From FLUQ01 sp031551515 (GTDB lineage Bacteria > Desulfobacterota > Desulfovibrionia > Desulfovibrionales > Desulfovibrionaceae), in assembly GCA_031551515.1 (NCBI GenBank), contig JAVBNL010000031.1:16229-80228 (forward strand): DNA of 64,000 nucleotides. Reading direction: 5' to 3'. A program made the translations under genes and the position numbers. This document shows, in pieces, positions 20,548 to 29,693 of this stretch. The notes beneath the pieces were generated by a model. That model had not been told where the DNA came from and did no database searches. It saw only the letters and a program-made list of their open reading frames with translations. Numbering within the stretch: the first letter of the stretch is position 1; each line of letters starts with the position of its first letter.

Positions 20548-21672
20548 CTATTTCCCCCTCGGCGACCAGGTTACGAAGCGCTCGCCCTTGAGCAGGCGGG
20601 CAAGGCCCAAAAGCGCGGCAAGGCCCTGAACCATGAACAGCCAGGCCAGCCGCCCCATGCGGCCGCCCTTGCTTTGAGCCCCCAGCCACGCGGCGAGAAG
20701 GATGGCGACTGTTCCGGCGAGCGTCAGCGACGCAAGAGCGCCGGGCAGATACAGCGCGATAATAACGGCCGCGCCCAGGGCGGGCAGGGCCAGCCAGCGC
20801 AAGATTTTGTGCGAGAAAAATTGCCAGAGAAAACCCCAGCGGCCTGCGCGCAGCAGCAGGGGCGCATAGCGCATGGCGATGAGCCAGGATTGGGCCATGA
20901 TGCGGGTCTGCCGGGCGAGTTCCGAGCCGCCGTCTTCGTCGTTTGCCGCCTCCGTCGCCAGGGCCGTGGGCGCGGCAACGGTTTTTTTCCCTGCCAGCAC
21001 GGCCTGCACGGGGTGCAAAAGGTCGTTGATGCATTCCGGCGGCAACGGCGCATACAGCTCGCGCCGCAGGGCGTACACGGCCCCGTCCGCCCCGACTATG
21101 CCCCACAGCCGCCCTTCGCGTTCTTTGATCCATTCTTCGTACCGGCGGTACAGGCTGCCCGCGTTTTCACGGCCGTTTTCGTCCAGGTACAGACTGCGGC
21201 CCCCGGCCAGGCCCGTTTCGGGGTCGGCGAAGGCCGCAGCCAGTTGCTGGACGCAATCAGGACGCAGCATGGTATCGGCGTCGGTGAAGAAGAGAATGTC
21301 GTTTGAAGAAAGCGAAGCGGCCAGATTGAGGGCGCTCGTTTTGCCTTTGCGCCCTTCCTGGCGCAGCAGGCGGATGCGGCCGCCCAGATAGGGGGCGGCC
21401 AGAGTTTCGGTGGCGTCTGTGCTGCCGTCTGAGACGAGAATAAGTTCCAGCTTTTCCGGCGGATAGTCGAGTGTCAGGAAGTTTTCGATTTTCGCCGTGA
21501 TGGCGGCTTCTTCATTGTAGACGGACAGCAGCATGCTGACGGAAGGCAAGAGCGTTACGCCTTTCACAGGTTGCGGCGCGGGCCGGGTCGGAGCCAAAAG
21601 GGCCAGCACAAGCGGGTAGAGAACGAAGGCATACAGCGGCAGGCCAAGGCAAGCGCAGAGCAGTATGGTCAT
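20548..21672 (-). CDS. Membrane glycosyltransferase family 2
   Basis: A 374-residue protein with an N-terminal membrane segment (about residues 3-25), a GT2 catalytic domain (SVSMLLSVYNEE, VSDGSTDATE, metal-binding FFTDADT) and three hydrophobic segments near the C-terminus (about 280-350). This is the layout of processive or lipid-linked GT2 enzymes similar to those in exosortase loci. The start at 21672 overlaps the preceding aminotransferase stop by 4 bp; the longer frame to 21750 is within that gene. Confidence 0.87.
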   Translation of the reverse strand: MTILLCACLGLPLYAFVLYPLVLALLAPTRPAPQPVKGVTLLPSVSMLLSVYNEEAAITAKIENFLTLDYPPEKLELILVSDGSTDATETLAAPYLGGRIRLLRQEGRKGKTSALNLAASLSSNDILFFTDADTMLRPDCVQQLAAAFADPETGLAGGRSLYLDENGRENAGSLYRRYEEWIKEREGRLWGIVGADGAVYALRRELYAPLPPECINDLLHPVQAVLAGKKTVAAPTALATEAANDEDGGSELARQTRIMAQSWLIAMRYAPLLLRAGRWGFLWQFFSHKILRWLALPALGAAVIIALYLPGALASLTLAGTVAILLAAWLGAQSKGGRMGRLAWLFMVQGLAALLGLARLLKGERFVTWSPRGK

Positions 21673-22919
21673 ATGCCCTCCTTTTGCCGTTCGGCCCTCG
21701 CCGCCGCGGGCGGGGAAATGTTGTTCAGCATGGCGCAGACGGCGCGGCAATCGGCCTCGTTTGCCTGGTCGTGGGTGGGCAGGGTGATAAGCCGCCGGGC
21801 CAGCAGCCGCGCGCCGGGGTAGCCGCCGCCGTCCAGATGCGGGCGTAGCGCGGGCAGCGCGTCGAGAGAAAGGGGAAAGCCCCGGCTTATGCCCAGGCGG
21901 CGGCAGGCGGGAGATGCCGGGTCAAGGCACGCCCCTTCATCTTCCGATCCTTGCGGCAGGACGGGGTAGCGCAGATACAGGGGATTCGCACCCGGCTGCG
22001 GCGTGATGTGCCGCCACAGGGCGGGGTCCAGGTTATTTTGATACAGGCCGGCTTTTTCTGCGCGCTGCCTGTTGGCGCGGGGCAGTTCCGTCAGGGCGAA
22101 TGCCGCCAGCCCCGCCTGAAAAGGCGTGAGAGGGGCATCGCGGAAATGGGTATCGAAAATAGAGGCCCCAAGCCCCAGAAAAGGGAGCGATGCGGGCAGG
22201 CGGTACAAAGACGGCCTGCGGAGCAGCCAGAGGGCCAGGGCTTTCGCTATGATGCGCTTTTCCGCCGGGCGGGGATTGCTGTCCGCGAAAAGGGGGCGCA
22301 GCAGTTCGGCCAGGTTCGGGTCGCGGGTGACAAGAATGCCGCCGTCAACCGCGGTCAGCGGCTTGGCCCGGCCCAGGCTGAAAACGCCCGCGTCGCCCAT
22401 GGTTCCGGCCGCTTTGCCGTTCACGCTCGTCCCCAGAGCCTGAGCCGCGTCATCCACCAGTGTGGCCCCGGCCTCACGGCACAGCGCGGCCAGGGTCGCA
22501 AGGTCAAAGGGGTAGCCGAACTGATGCACGGCCACCAGCGCCAGGGTTCGCCCGGATAGGGCCCGGCGCAAGCTTTCCATATCCGGCGTCAGACTGTGGG
22601 GCATGACGTCGTACAGGCTGACCCGGCACCCGGCGCGAACCACGGCGGCGGGCAGGGAATAGGAGGCGTAGGCGGGCAGCAGCACCTGGTCCCGCTCCGG
22701 GTTTTTGCGGCGCAGGGCGGTGAGCAGCCGGGCCAGGGCGGCGCGGCCGCTTCCGGCGAAAAACACGTACGGCACGTCCAAAAGGCGAGCCACTTCGTCC
22801 CGCAGGGGCGCAAAGGCGCCCTCTCCCGCCGTGCGGGCGGCCAGCCCCCGCCGGATGCCGGTGGGGCTGATGGAAGCTCCGCCCGGCGGGAGCATGCGCC
22901 ATGCGTTCAGGGGATGCAT
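21669..22919 (-). CDS. DegT/DnrJ/EryC1 family PLP-dependent aminotransferase
   Basis: A 416-residue fold-type I PLP enzyme. Visible signatures are FFAGSGRAALARLL (phosphate-binding start), VDDAAQALG (Asp to the PLP ring nitrogen) and SLGRAKPLTAVDGG, where the lysine takes the position of the internal aldimine lysine. Relatives make amino sugars on nucleotide-sugars for polysaccharides. The start at 22919 (MHPLNAW) overlaps the FemAB-like gene by 13 bp; a longer frame to 23177 lies inside that gene. The presence of deacetylases and an acyltransferase nearby fits an amino-sugar-containing polymer. Confidence 0.85.
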   Translation of the reverse strand: MHPLNAWRMLPPGGASISPTGIRRGLAARTAGEGAFAPLRDEVARLLDVPYVFFAGSGRAALARLLTALRRKNPERDQVLLPAYASYSLPAAVVRAGCRVSLYDVMPHSLTPDMESLRRALSGRTLALVAVHQFGYPFDLATLAALCREAGATLVDDAAQALGTSVNGKAAGTMGDAGVFSLGRAKPLTAVDGGILVTRDPNLAELLRPLFADSNPRPAEKRIIAKALALWLLRRPSLYRLPASLPFLGLGASIFDTHFRDAPLTPFQAGLAAFALTELPRANRQRAEKAGLYQNNLDPALWRHITPQPGANPLYLRYPVLPQGSEDEGACLDPASPACRRLGISRGFPLSLDALPALRPHLDGGGYPGARLLARRLITLPTHDQANEADCRAVCAMLNNISPPAAARAERQKEGI

Positions 22920-23953
22920 CGCACTATCCTCGGGCCGAGCAGCCTTGTCAGGCCCAGCGGCAGTTTTTTCCAAACGGCGGTTGCCAGGCGGAACTTGGGG
23001 TTGCTGGTGGTCAGGTCGGGCAATTGGCGGCCCGGCGGCAGCAGATAATCCCAGCACAGGGGCTTTTCGTGCGCGCCCCATTGGGCCTTGAAGCGTAACG
23101 GCCCGCTGCCCGGGCTGGAACGGCCGAAATCGAAAAGCGACAGCCCTTGCAGGGCGGCCTGGCGTATGGCTTCCCAATACAGCAGGTTATTGGGACACAG
23201 CTGCCGGAAAGCGGGCAGGGAAGAGGCCCAGGGTATTTCCATTGTCGTGCCGTGGGTATAGGTGATCCCGGCGGCAAGTGTTTTTTCGCCCTGCCGCACG
23301 CTGATGATGCGAACGGCGCCGGGCAGGCGGCGCAGCACGGCGGCGAAGAAATTCTTGCCGTACACCGGCGTGCCCAGCGCGCGCATGTTGACGCAGAAGA
23401 CTTCGTAAAATTCGTTCAGCAGATCCGCCCCGCCCGTTTCCGTTTGCAGGCCGTTTTTTTGTGCTTTACGCACCTGGTTGCGCACTTTGTCTTTAAAGCC
23501 GTTCCACATGCTGTCTGGGTCGGGGGCAAGTTGCAGCAGCATGGTTACCTTGTGGCCCCGGCCGGGCATATCCACCCGGGCTGCGCCGAAGCGGCGCAAC
23601 TCGACGCTGCGGGCCGAAAGATCGCGCATCAGCTCTTCCGCCTTGCGCAGCAGAACGGCGGTGCTGTGGGCGTCTTCAGCCAGCACGCCGCCGTAGTTCA
23701 CAAAGGGCATGGAGACCAGAAAACGGCCGAACAGTCTGCCCGCCACCAGCACCAGAGGCAGCACGCCCCGTATAACGCCGTCCCTGTAAGCGGCCAAAGG
23801 ATACGCGGGGTGGCCGAACGCGTCCTGAATAATCGCGCACCAGACCATGCCGTGGTAGGCGCTGGCCTCCGGACGCGAGGCGACGAAGGCATCCCAGGCC
23901 TTGCAATCGCTTGCATCGGCGGCGGAAAGAACGCGCACGGTCGTTTCAGGCAT
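22907..23953 (-). CDS. FemAB-like protein of the XrtA/PEP-CTERM system
   Basis: A 348-residue protein with the double GNAT-like fold expected of FemAB-type aminoacyltransferases: SAYHGMVWCAIIQDAFGH near the start, FVNYGGVLAED, then KVRNQVRKAQKNGL, and a late YWEAIRQAALQGLSLFDFGRSSPGSG segment. A FemAB-related subfamily is a known member of XrtA exopolysaccharide loci, with unknown acceptor. It overlaps the deacetylase upstream by 8 bp. A role in adding an amino acid to the glycan would fit alongside the ATP-grasp enzyme (inference). Confidence 0.85.
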   Translation of the reverse strand: MPETTVRVLSAADASDCKAWDAFVASRPEASAYHGMVWCAIIQDAFGHPAYPLAAYRDGVIRGVLPLVLVAGRLFGRFLVSMPFVNYGGVLAEDAHSTAVLLRKAEELMRDLSARSVELRRFGAARVDMPGRGHKVTMLLQLAPDPDSMWNGFKDKVRNQVRKAQKNGLQTETGGADLLNEFYEVFCVNMRALGTPVYGKNFFAAVLRRLPGAVRIISVRQGEKTLAAGITYTHGTTMEIPWASSLPAFRQLCPNNLLYWEAIRQAALQGLSLFDFGRSSPGSGPLRFKAQWGAHEKPLCWDYLLPPGRQLPDLTTSNPKFRLATAVWKKLPLGLTRLLGPRIVRCIP

Positions 23954-24797
23954 CCGCTCTTACCCCCGTCAGCACGGACCCCATAGAGGCGAAGCTGTGC
24001 CGGGTGAAAAGGTGGCGCAATTTCGCTTCCGTGGTTTCCAGGTTCAGGTAGTGGCGAAACCGGGACTTCAGGGCGGCCTTGATGCGCGGTTGGTCCGGGT
24101 CTATTTCCCAGGGGTGGAAATAGAGCATGCAGGGCCGCCCTTCGCCGTTGAGTTTGCGAAACGCGGCGGAGATCCACTTTGCGGGCAGCAGCCGCAGATA
24201 CCCGCCCCCGGCCACCGGCAAATTGACCCGTTTGCCCGCGATGCCTATGGATAAGGTTGTGGGCGGAAATTCCATGATGGAGCCGCCTTCCCGCTCAATG
24301 CGGTGGGGGAATCGCTTGGCGCCGGGCATGCCGTAGATGTCGTGCTGAATGGGAAAAATGCTGGAGTCGTAAGAAAAGCCCGCGTTAATCAGTACATCCA
24401 GTGCCCACAGCGTTTTCGCGGTGATGGTGTAGCTGGGCGCGCGGTATCCGTCCACCGGCTGGCCGGAGATGTCTTGCAGCAGCTTTCGCGCGCGGGTCAC
24501 GTCGCGATTGAACGCGCGCGGGCTCATGCCCGTTATGCGCTGATGCGAATAGCCGTGGCAGGCGACTTCATGCCCGCTTGCCGCGATGCGCTTCACCAGC
24601 GCCGGGTGGCGCCTGGCGATCCAGCCCAGCACGAAGAAGGTGCCGCGCAGACCCCAGTAATCCAGAATATCAAGCACCCGGCCGGTATTGCGCAGCGCCC
24701 GCTGGGGCAGGTTTTCCCACTGGCTGCGGCAGATGTGTTTTTCAAATGCGCTGACGTGGAAATAATCTTCAACGTCGATGGTAAGGGCGTTACGCAT
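23946..24797 (-). CDS. XrtA-locus polysaccharide deacetylase
   Basis: A 283-residue CE4 protein of the subfamily found in PEP-CTERM loci, beginning MRNALTIDVEDYFHVSAFEK. The TIDVED motif supplies the catalytic/metal aspartates and CHGYSHQRI the histidines; RAPSYTI is motif 3. It probably N-deacetylates sugars of the exopolysaccharide. It is 26 bp downstream of the outer-membrane protein gene and overlaps the FemAB-like gene by 8 bp. It is distinct in sequence from the second deacetylase at 8696. Confidence 0.9.
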   Translation of the reverse strand: MRNALTIDVEDYFHVSAFEKHICRSQWENLPQRALRNTGRVLDILDYWGLRGTFFVLGWIARRHPALVKRIAASGHEVACHGYSHQRITGMSPRAFNRDVTRARKLLQDISGQPVDGYRAPSYTITAKTLWALDVLINAGFSYDSSIFPIQHDIYGMPGAKRFPHRIEREGGSIMEFPPTTLSIGIAGKRVNLPVAGGGYLRLLPAKWISAAFRKLNGEGRPCMLYFHPWEIDPDQPRIKAALKSRFRHYLNLETTEAKLRHLFTRHSFASMGSVLTGVRADA

Positions 24798-24823
24798 ACA
24801 AACCTCGGCTGTAAAACGACGAC

Positions 24824-26152
24824 CTAAAATTGCATATAAAATTCAAGCATCACTCTGTTGACGCTGTATGATCCGCCGCCGTAGTGATCGCCATAATATT
24901 GCGCGTCGGAACGTGAAACGTCGGCGTACTTGTATCTGTAGGACAGACTTATCCAGGCATTTTCATCCAATTGATACTTGAGCCCCGCGTCGGCATAGGT
25001 CCACGAGCTTCCCGTGTCGCGGTCTTCGGCCATATCCATGCTGCCGCCGGCATTGAAGGTCAGGCGGTCGGAAAGGCCGTAGGTGTACCGGATATAGGGC
25101 CGCCACGCGTTGCTGCGGGAAGAGGAATCCGCCCCGCCGTCATAGATGTGGTACGAGATGCCCACGGCAAGCAAAGAACGGTCAAAGGTTTTTCTCCAGG
25201 TGACGCCGTATTCGGTGTGCCGCAGGCTGTCTCCCGTATAGGGGTCGTCCGTGAAATCCATGAGTGCCTTGAGGCCGAATTCGCTGCGGCCCACGCGCTG
25301 GGTGAGCTCCAGCAGGGCATAGGGGGCCAGGCTGTTTTTGCCGTCGTCGTAAGCAGTATATGCGGGACCGGCCAGCGCCTTGACGCTGAGGTCTTCGGTC
25401 ACGGCGTAACTGCCGCCTATCTGGACCTGGTAGCGGTAGAAGCTGTTGTCCTCGCCGCTGACGTCGGATTCGCCCTGGTTGCGGGTCACATCGGCGTTGG
25501 CCATCAGCGCCAGTTTGTCCGTCAGCTCGTGCATGAGGTTGGTGAATACGGTGTGCTGCTGGCTGGCATTGGTGTTGAAGTCGTAATCGCTGCCGGAACG
25601 CGGAAAAAAATTGTCTCTGCCGCGCCCGTCGTCGTTTTTGCTGTAGCGCAGGTCGGTAAACCGGTAACCCACGCGCATGTTGAAACGTTCCGTGGGGTTC
25701 AGGGAAAAGTAGGGGGAAACCGTGAACCGGTTGCGGTTCACCTGGTTGCGGGTGGAATCGCCTTCGTACACCTCGCCGCGCCGGGCGCTGCGGTATACGG
25801 GCTGCAAGTCTTCCTGCACGTCTATGAAAAAGAGGTTTTCCACTATTTCACCCAATACGGAGGCGTTCAGATAGTGCGCATAGTCGTCATAATCCGTGCC
25901 CTTCACGTGAAACTGATAGTCGCCTTTGTAGCTGACCTGGCCCTGCACCCTGCCGCCCGCGTGCCGCAGCAGGAGTGACGGCTTGATGTGCGTTATCAGG
26001 TCCGATTTCGGGTTTTTGGCTGTTTCTCTGACGTTGTCGTTGAATTCCGCGCCGAAGCCGATTCCGGCTTCCCCCTGGGTTTCGCCGCACAGCGCCGGGG
26101 GGGCCTGCAAGAGGGCAAGGCAAAGGCAGATGCAGAAGAGTGAACAGCGCAT
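24824..26152 (-). CDS. XrtA/PEP-CTERM system outer-membrane beta-barrel protein
   Basis: A 442-residue protein with a signal peptide (residues 1 to about 20, MRCSLFCICLCLALL) and a body of alternating aromatic/hydrophobic strands ending in FYMQF, the terminal-Phe signal for outer-membrane insertion. It fits the uncharacterised outer-membrane family of PEP-CTERM loci and may be the export porin for the polymer. The start at 26152 is favoured over 26167 by a GGAG ribosome site at proper spacing. It is 31 bp downstream of the AAA ATPase gene. Confidence 0.85.
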   Translation of the reverse strand: MRCSLFCICLCLALLQAPPALCGETQGEAGIGFGAEFNDNVRETAKNPKSDLITHIKPSLLLRHAGGRVQGQVSYKGDYQFHVKGTDYDDYAHYLNASVLGEIVENLFFIDVQEDLQPVYRSARRGEVYEGDSTRNQVNRNRFTVSPYFSLNPTERFNMRVGYRFTDLRYSKNDDGRGRDNFFPRSGSDYDFNTNASQQHTVFTNLMHELTDKLALMANADVTRNQGESDVSGEDNSFYRYQVQIGGSYAVTEDLSVKALAGPAYTAYDDGKNSLAPYALLELTQRVGRSEFGLKALMDFTDDPYTGDSLRHTEYGVTWRKTFDRSLLAVGISYHIYDGGADSSSRSNAWRPYIRYTYGLSDRLTFNAGGSMDMAEDRDTGSSWTYADAGLKYQLDENAWISLSYRYKYADVSRSDAQYYGDHYGGGSYSVNRVMLEFYMQF

Positions 26153-26183
26153 AAGAGCTCCGTGCATAAGTAAGCGTCGCGTT

Positions 26184-27341
26184 TCATCCGCCGCCGGAAA
26201 CGAAAGGCGAAAAGCCCGTTCCGTTTTGCGTCCCGTTTTGCCGCGCATGTGTTTGACCGGCCGACTGTATGCCCGCCAGGTCGGGGGGGGGCATTCCCAG
26301 ACCTTTCATCAGGCACAGCAATATTTTTTCCACATGACCCAGCCCCGCGCGCAGCGCGGCCAGTTCACGGCGCTGCCCCGCAGCGCTTTTTTCAAAACTT
26401 TCCTGGCGTTGCCCCAACCCGGCGACGGCCGTCATCAGCACTTCGATTTTGAGTTGCAGCGCCGCCAGTTCCGCGTCATCCGCTTCCCGGCGGGGGTGGT
26501 TTTCCTCCGCCGGCCTGGCCTCGGGCCAGAACTGAGCTTCAAAATCCAGGTGGACCAGCAAATCGCGCAGCTGTTGCGCGGAGATTTCGCGCCCGCCGGA
26601 AGTGAAGGCGTCCAGCAAGATGTAGTCGCACAAAATGTTGATCAGCCTGGGAATGCCCCTGGCCGCGGCGTGAACGATCTCGAGGCTGCCCGGCAGCCAG
26701 GCCACGGCGTCCCGGTTTCCCGCCAGTTCCAGGCGGTGCAGAATGTAGCCCGCGCTTTCTTCCGCGCTGAGAGGCAAAAGATGGCAGTGCACCAGAATGC
26801 GCTGCCGCAACTGGATAAGCTCGGGCGAGCACAGGCGGTCGCGCAGTTCCGGCTGCCCCACCAGGATGATTTGCAGCAGTTTCGCGTGATCCGTCTCCAG
26901 GTTGGAGAGCAGGCGTATTTCCTCAAGCAGGTCCGGCCCCAGGTTTTGCGCTTCGTCGATAATCAGTACGGAACGGCGCCCGGCGGCGTATTGCTCTATC
27001 AGAAACGCGTTGAGGTCGCGCAGCATCGCTGCTTTGTCGCCGCCGGAATGGGGCAGGCCGAAATCGTCGTTGATCAGCCGGATGAGCTGCTCGGCGTTGA
27101 CCCGGGTGTTGAAGACCTTGGCCATGGTGACGCGGCCGGGCAGTTTGCGCAGCAGGCTGCGGATCAGCGTGGTTTTTCCCGCGCCCACTTCGCCCGTCAG
27201 CAGGATGAAGCCGGAATGCTCCTGCAGGCCGTATTCCAGATAGGCCAGCGCTTTCTTGTGCACGGCGCTGGGGAATAAAAAGCTGGGGTCGGGCAGAAGC
27301 TCGAACGGCTTGGCATGTAAGGCGAAGTGTTGCAGGTACAT
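26184..27341 (-). CDS. XrtA-system-associated AAA ATPase (ExeA/GspA-like)
   Basis: A 385-residue cytoplasmic ATPase starting MYLQHFALHAKPFELLPDP, the typical start of ExeA-like ATPases of XrtA loci. Walker A is GEVGAGKT (residues 50-57), Walker B SVLIIDEAQNL (about 135). The C-terminal 100 residues include a short coiled coil. The start at 27341 is 7 bp after the tyrosine-kinase stop. It may power assembly or export of the polymer; the partner is unknown. Confidence 0.88.
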   Translation of the reverse strand: MYLQHFALHAKPFELLPDPSFLFPSAVHKKALAYLEYGLQEHSGFILLTGEVGAGKTTLIRSLLRKLPGRVTMAKVFNTRVNAEQLIRLINDDFGLPHSGGDKAAMLRDLNAFLIEQYAAGRRSVLIIDEAQNLGPDLLEEIRLLSNLETDHAKLLQIILVGQPELRDRLCSPELIQLRQRILVHCHLLPLSAEESAGYILHRLELAGNRDAVAWLPGSLEIVHAAARGIPRLINILCDYILLDAFTSGGREISAQQLRDLLVHLDFEAQFWPEARPAEENHPRREADDAELAALQLKIEVLMTAVAGLGQRQESFEKSAAGQRRELAALRAGLGHVEKILLCLMKGLGMPPPDLAGIQSAGQTHARQNGTQNGTGFSPFVSGGG

Positions 27342-27348
27342 GGCGGCC

Positions 27349-28170
27349 TCAATAGCTGTAGCTGAGGTTGAAGACTTCTTTTTCCGGCCCGTAGTTGCCC
27401 ACATCGTTGTAAACGAGGCCCAGCAAAGAGCTGCTGTCGAGGCATTGCAGCGCCGATTCCAGGTGGTTTTTGCTGGTCACGTTTTCGCGCACCACCAACA
27501 GCGTCCCGTCCACCGCGCGGCTGAGCGCGCGCGTTTCCGCGAAGGGCAAAATGGGGGCGGTGTCGATGATGATGATGCGGTCCGGGTAGCGCCGTTTCAT
27601 TTCCAGCAGCAGGCTTTGCATGCGGTTGGAAGAGAAAAGCTCCGGCGGGCTGGCCACGGGATTGCCGGCGGGCAGAAAAGACAACCTGCCCAGGCCCGTG
27701 CGGATAAGCGCCTCGCCGAAATCCAGATCGTGCAGCAAACAATCCGCAAGGCCCGGTCCCCGTTGCAGGCTGAGCATGCGGTGGCAATTGGGCGCGCGCA
27801 TGTCCGCGTCGATAAGCAGGGCGGTGTGGTCGAACTCATAGGCGAGAGCCAGCGCCAGGTTGCACGAGATCAGCGTTTTGCCTTCGTTGCGCATGGGGCT
27901 GGTGACCATGAACAAATTGATGCCGTTTTTCTTGCTCAGGCTGAGCAGGCGTTCTTTAAGCAGGCGGTATTCTTCGCCCATCAAACTGTCGCTCAGCCCC
28001 GCCGCCAAAAGCGGCGCGGGGGCCGCGGCCGTCTTGTTCGCAGCCGGTGCGATCGGCGCGGCCGGGGGCGTTTGAACGGCCTTTTCCGGCGCGGCCGGTG
28101 CGACCGGTGCGCTATTTTCGCGGCAGGCTTCCTGCCGGGCTTTTTCCAGGGCTTTTTCGATAACGCTCAT
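27349..28170 (-). CDS. CapB/CpsD-like tyrosine autokinase of the XrtA locus
   Basis: A 273-residue BY-kinase domain. After a Pro/Ala-rich linker (residues 20-55) come a variant Walker A SPMRNEGKT (about 91-99), Walker A' LLIDADMR and a Walker B-like IIIIDTAP. The short C-terminal tail contains a few tyrosines (NYG, SYSY), the usual autophosphorylation site. It works with the neighbouring Wzz-like protein to control chain length and export. Its start is 16 bp downstream of that gene's stop region, with a longer frame to 28209 rejected. Confidence 0.88.
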   Translation of the reverse strand: MSVIEKALEKARQEACRENSAPVAPAAPEKAVQTPPAAPIAPAANKTAAAPAPLLAAGLSDSLMGEEYRLLKERLLSLSKKNGINLFMVTSPMRNEGKTLISCNLALALAYEFDHTALLIDADMRAPNCHRMLSLQRGPGLADCLLHDLDFGEALIRTGLGRLSFLPAGNPVASPPELFSSNRMQSLLLEMKRRYPDRIIIIDTAPILPFAETRALSRAVDGTLLVVRENVTSKNHLESALQCLDSSSLLGLVYNDVGNYGPEKEVFNLSYSY

Positions 28171-28186
28171 GGGTACTCCGGCGGCC

Positions 28187-29692
28187 TCAGGCAAAGACCC
28201 GTTCCGCATAGTGGATGACTTTTTCCACGTAAGGCAGATTCAAGAATTCAAGAAGCGCGATGCCGCAGGCGGCAAACAGCAACGCGGCCGTGGCGTATAC
28301 CACGCCGCGCCGGCGGCGTTTGCCGCGGCGATACGCGGGCATGGAAAGGCGCGGCAAAAGGGCTAGCACTTCATGCCCGTAACCCGTCACGTCGTGACGG
28401 GACCGGATCGTGCCGCGTGCCAGATCGGCCAGAAACAAGATGCCCGCGGCCAACCCCAGCCCGAGGCAGATGCCGCCCACGATGATCAGCGGACGCTTGG
28501 GCGAGACGAAGCGCACGGGCAGAACCGCGGCGTCGATGACGTTGAAGGTCACGGCTTTGTCTTGCAGTTCCATCTGCTTGGAGACTTCCGATTGTCCAAG
28601 CCGGGCGACAAGCTGGTGGTAAATGGCGGTTTCGTTCTGTTTGCGCTGCTCAAGCTCCGCAAGTTCGGTGCGTATGGCGGGCAACTCCTGCAAGTCTTTG
28701 ACGCCCAGATCAAGCTTGGCTTTCAGGTTTTTTTCGGTCTCTTGCAGTGATTGCAGCTCCACCTGGATTTTTTGCTGTTCCGCGCTGTATTCCGCTTTCG
28801 CCGCCTCGCCGTCGCCGTTTTCGGCAATGCCCGCTTTCAGCGCTCTGATTTCTTCTTTCGTGCGCGTAACGGCGGGGTGCCGCTCGGTATAGGTGCCCAG
28901 CAGGGTTTGCAGGCGCAGTTCCTTTTCCTGCAACTGTATGCGCATTCTGGAACCGGTTCCGGCCAGTTCCAGCTTGGCCAGGCGCTCGTCTTTCTGAATG
29001 CGGATAGATTCAAGCCGTTCTTCGGTTTCCTTTATCTGCTGGCGCAAAAGCTGTTCGTTCAGGCCGAGGTACATGCCCCTGCGGGCTTTGAAGGCGTCGA
29101 TATCCTGCTGGGCCTGCTCAATACGCTTTTGATAGACCAGTATCTGGTCGGAGAGAAAGGAAGTGGCCTCAAACGATTCTTTGCGTTTGGATGCGGTGCT
29201 TTCTTCAATGTACTGGCGGATGATGGTGTTCACGAAATCGCGCGCCAGCGCCGGGTTGTCATCGGTATAGCTGATGAAAAAGAGGCCCTTTTGCTCTTCG
29301 CGGGTGATGGTGACGTTGGCCCGCAGGGCGGTCACCAGCCGTTCTTTCTGCTCGGGCGTCTTCGCGTTTAGGTCCATGTCCAGCATGGAAGCGACGGAGA
29401 GCAGCCGGTTGCGGCTGAGGAGCGAAACATTGAGAATGCGCAGCTTTGCGTCCATGGACGGGGTCACGGCGATGCCTTTGACCAGGTCGCTGACAACGTT
29501 CTGTTCCACAGAGACCGTGGACGTGGCCTGGTATTTTTTAGGCCAGGCATAGCTGCACGCCAGCGCCCCCAGAACCACGGCCGCCGTGATAAGGCAAAAA
29601 GCCGTGGAATGCGACAGGAGCAGGCTGCGATAGCGGCGCAGGTCCATGCCGCCTTCATTGGGGCGCTGCGGACCGGGCTTGGGTGCGGACAT
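28187..29692 (-). CDS. Polysaccharide chain-length determinant (Wzz/PCP-like, XrtA type)
   Basis: A 501-residue inner-membrane protein with a first TM at about residues 28-50, a long charged coiled-coil domain (about 180-400; many QEL/KE heptads), a second TM near 415-437 and an extra C-terminal hydrophobic segment at about 468-488. It co-operates with the tyrosine kinase and export protein to set polymer length. It lies 1 bp downstream of the Wza-like gene, so the two are co-translated. Confidence 0.9.
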   Translation of the reverse strand: MSAPKPGPQRPNEGGMDLRRYRSLLLSHSTAFCLITAAVVLGALACSYAWPKKYQATSTVSVEQNVVSDLVKGIAVTPSMDAKLRILNVSLLSRNRLLSVASMLDMDLNAKTPEQKERLVTALRANVTITREEQKGLFFISYTDDNPALARDFVNTIIRQYIEESTASKRKESFEATSFLSDQILVYQKRIEQAQQDIDAFKARRGMYLGLNEQLLRQQIKETEERLESIRIQKDERLAKLELAGTGSRMRIQLQEKELRLQTLLGTYTERHPAVTRTKEEIRALKAGIAENGDGEAAKAEYSAEQQKIQVELQSLQETEKNLKAKLDLGVKDLQELPAIRTELAELEQRKQNETAIYHQLVARLGQSEVSKQMELQDKAVTFNVIDAAVLPVRFVSPKRPLIIVGGICLGLGLAAGILFLADLARGTIRSRHDVTGYGHEVLALLPRLSMPAYRRGKRRRRGVVYATAALLFAACGIALLEFLNLPYVEKVIHYAERVFA

Positions 29693-29693
29693 C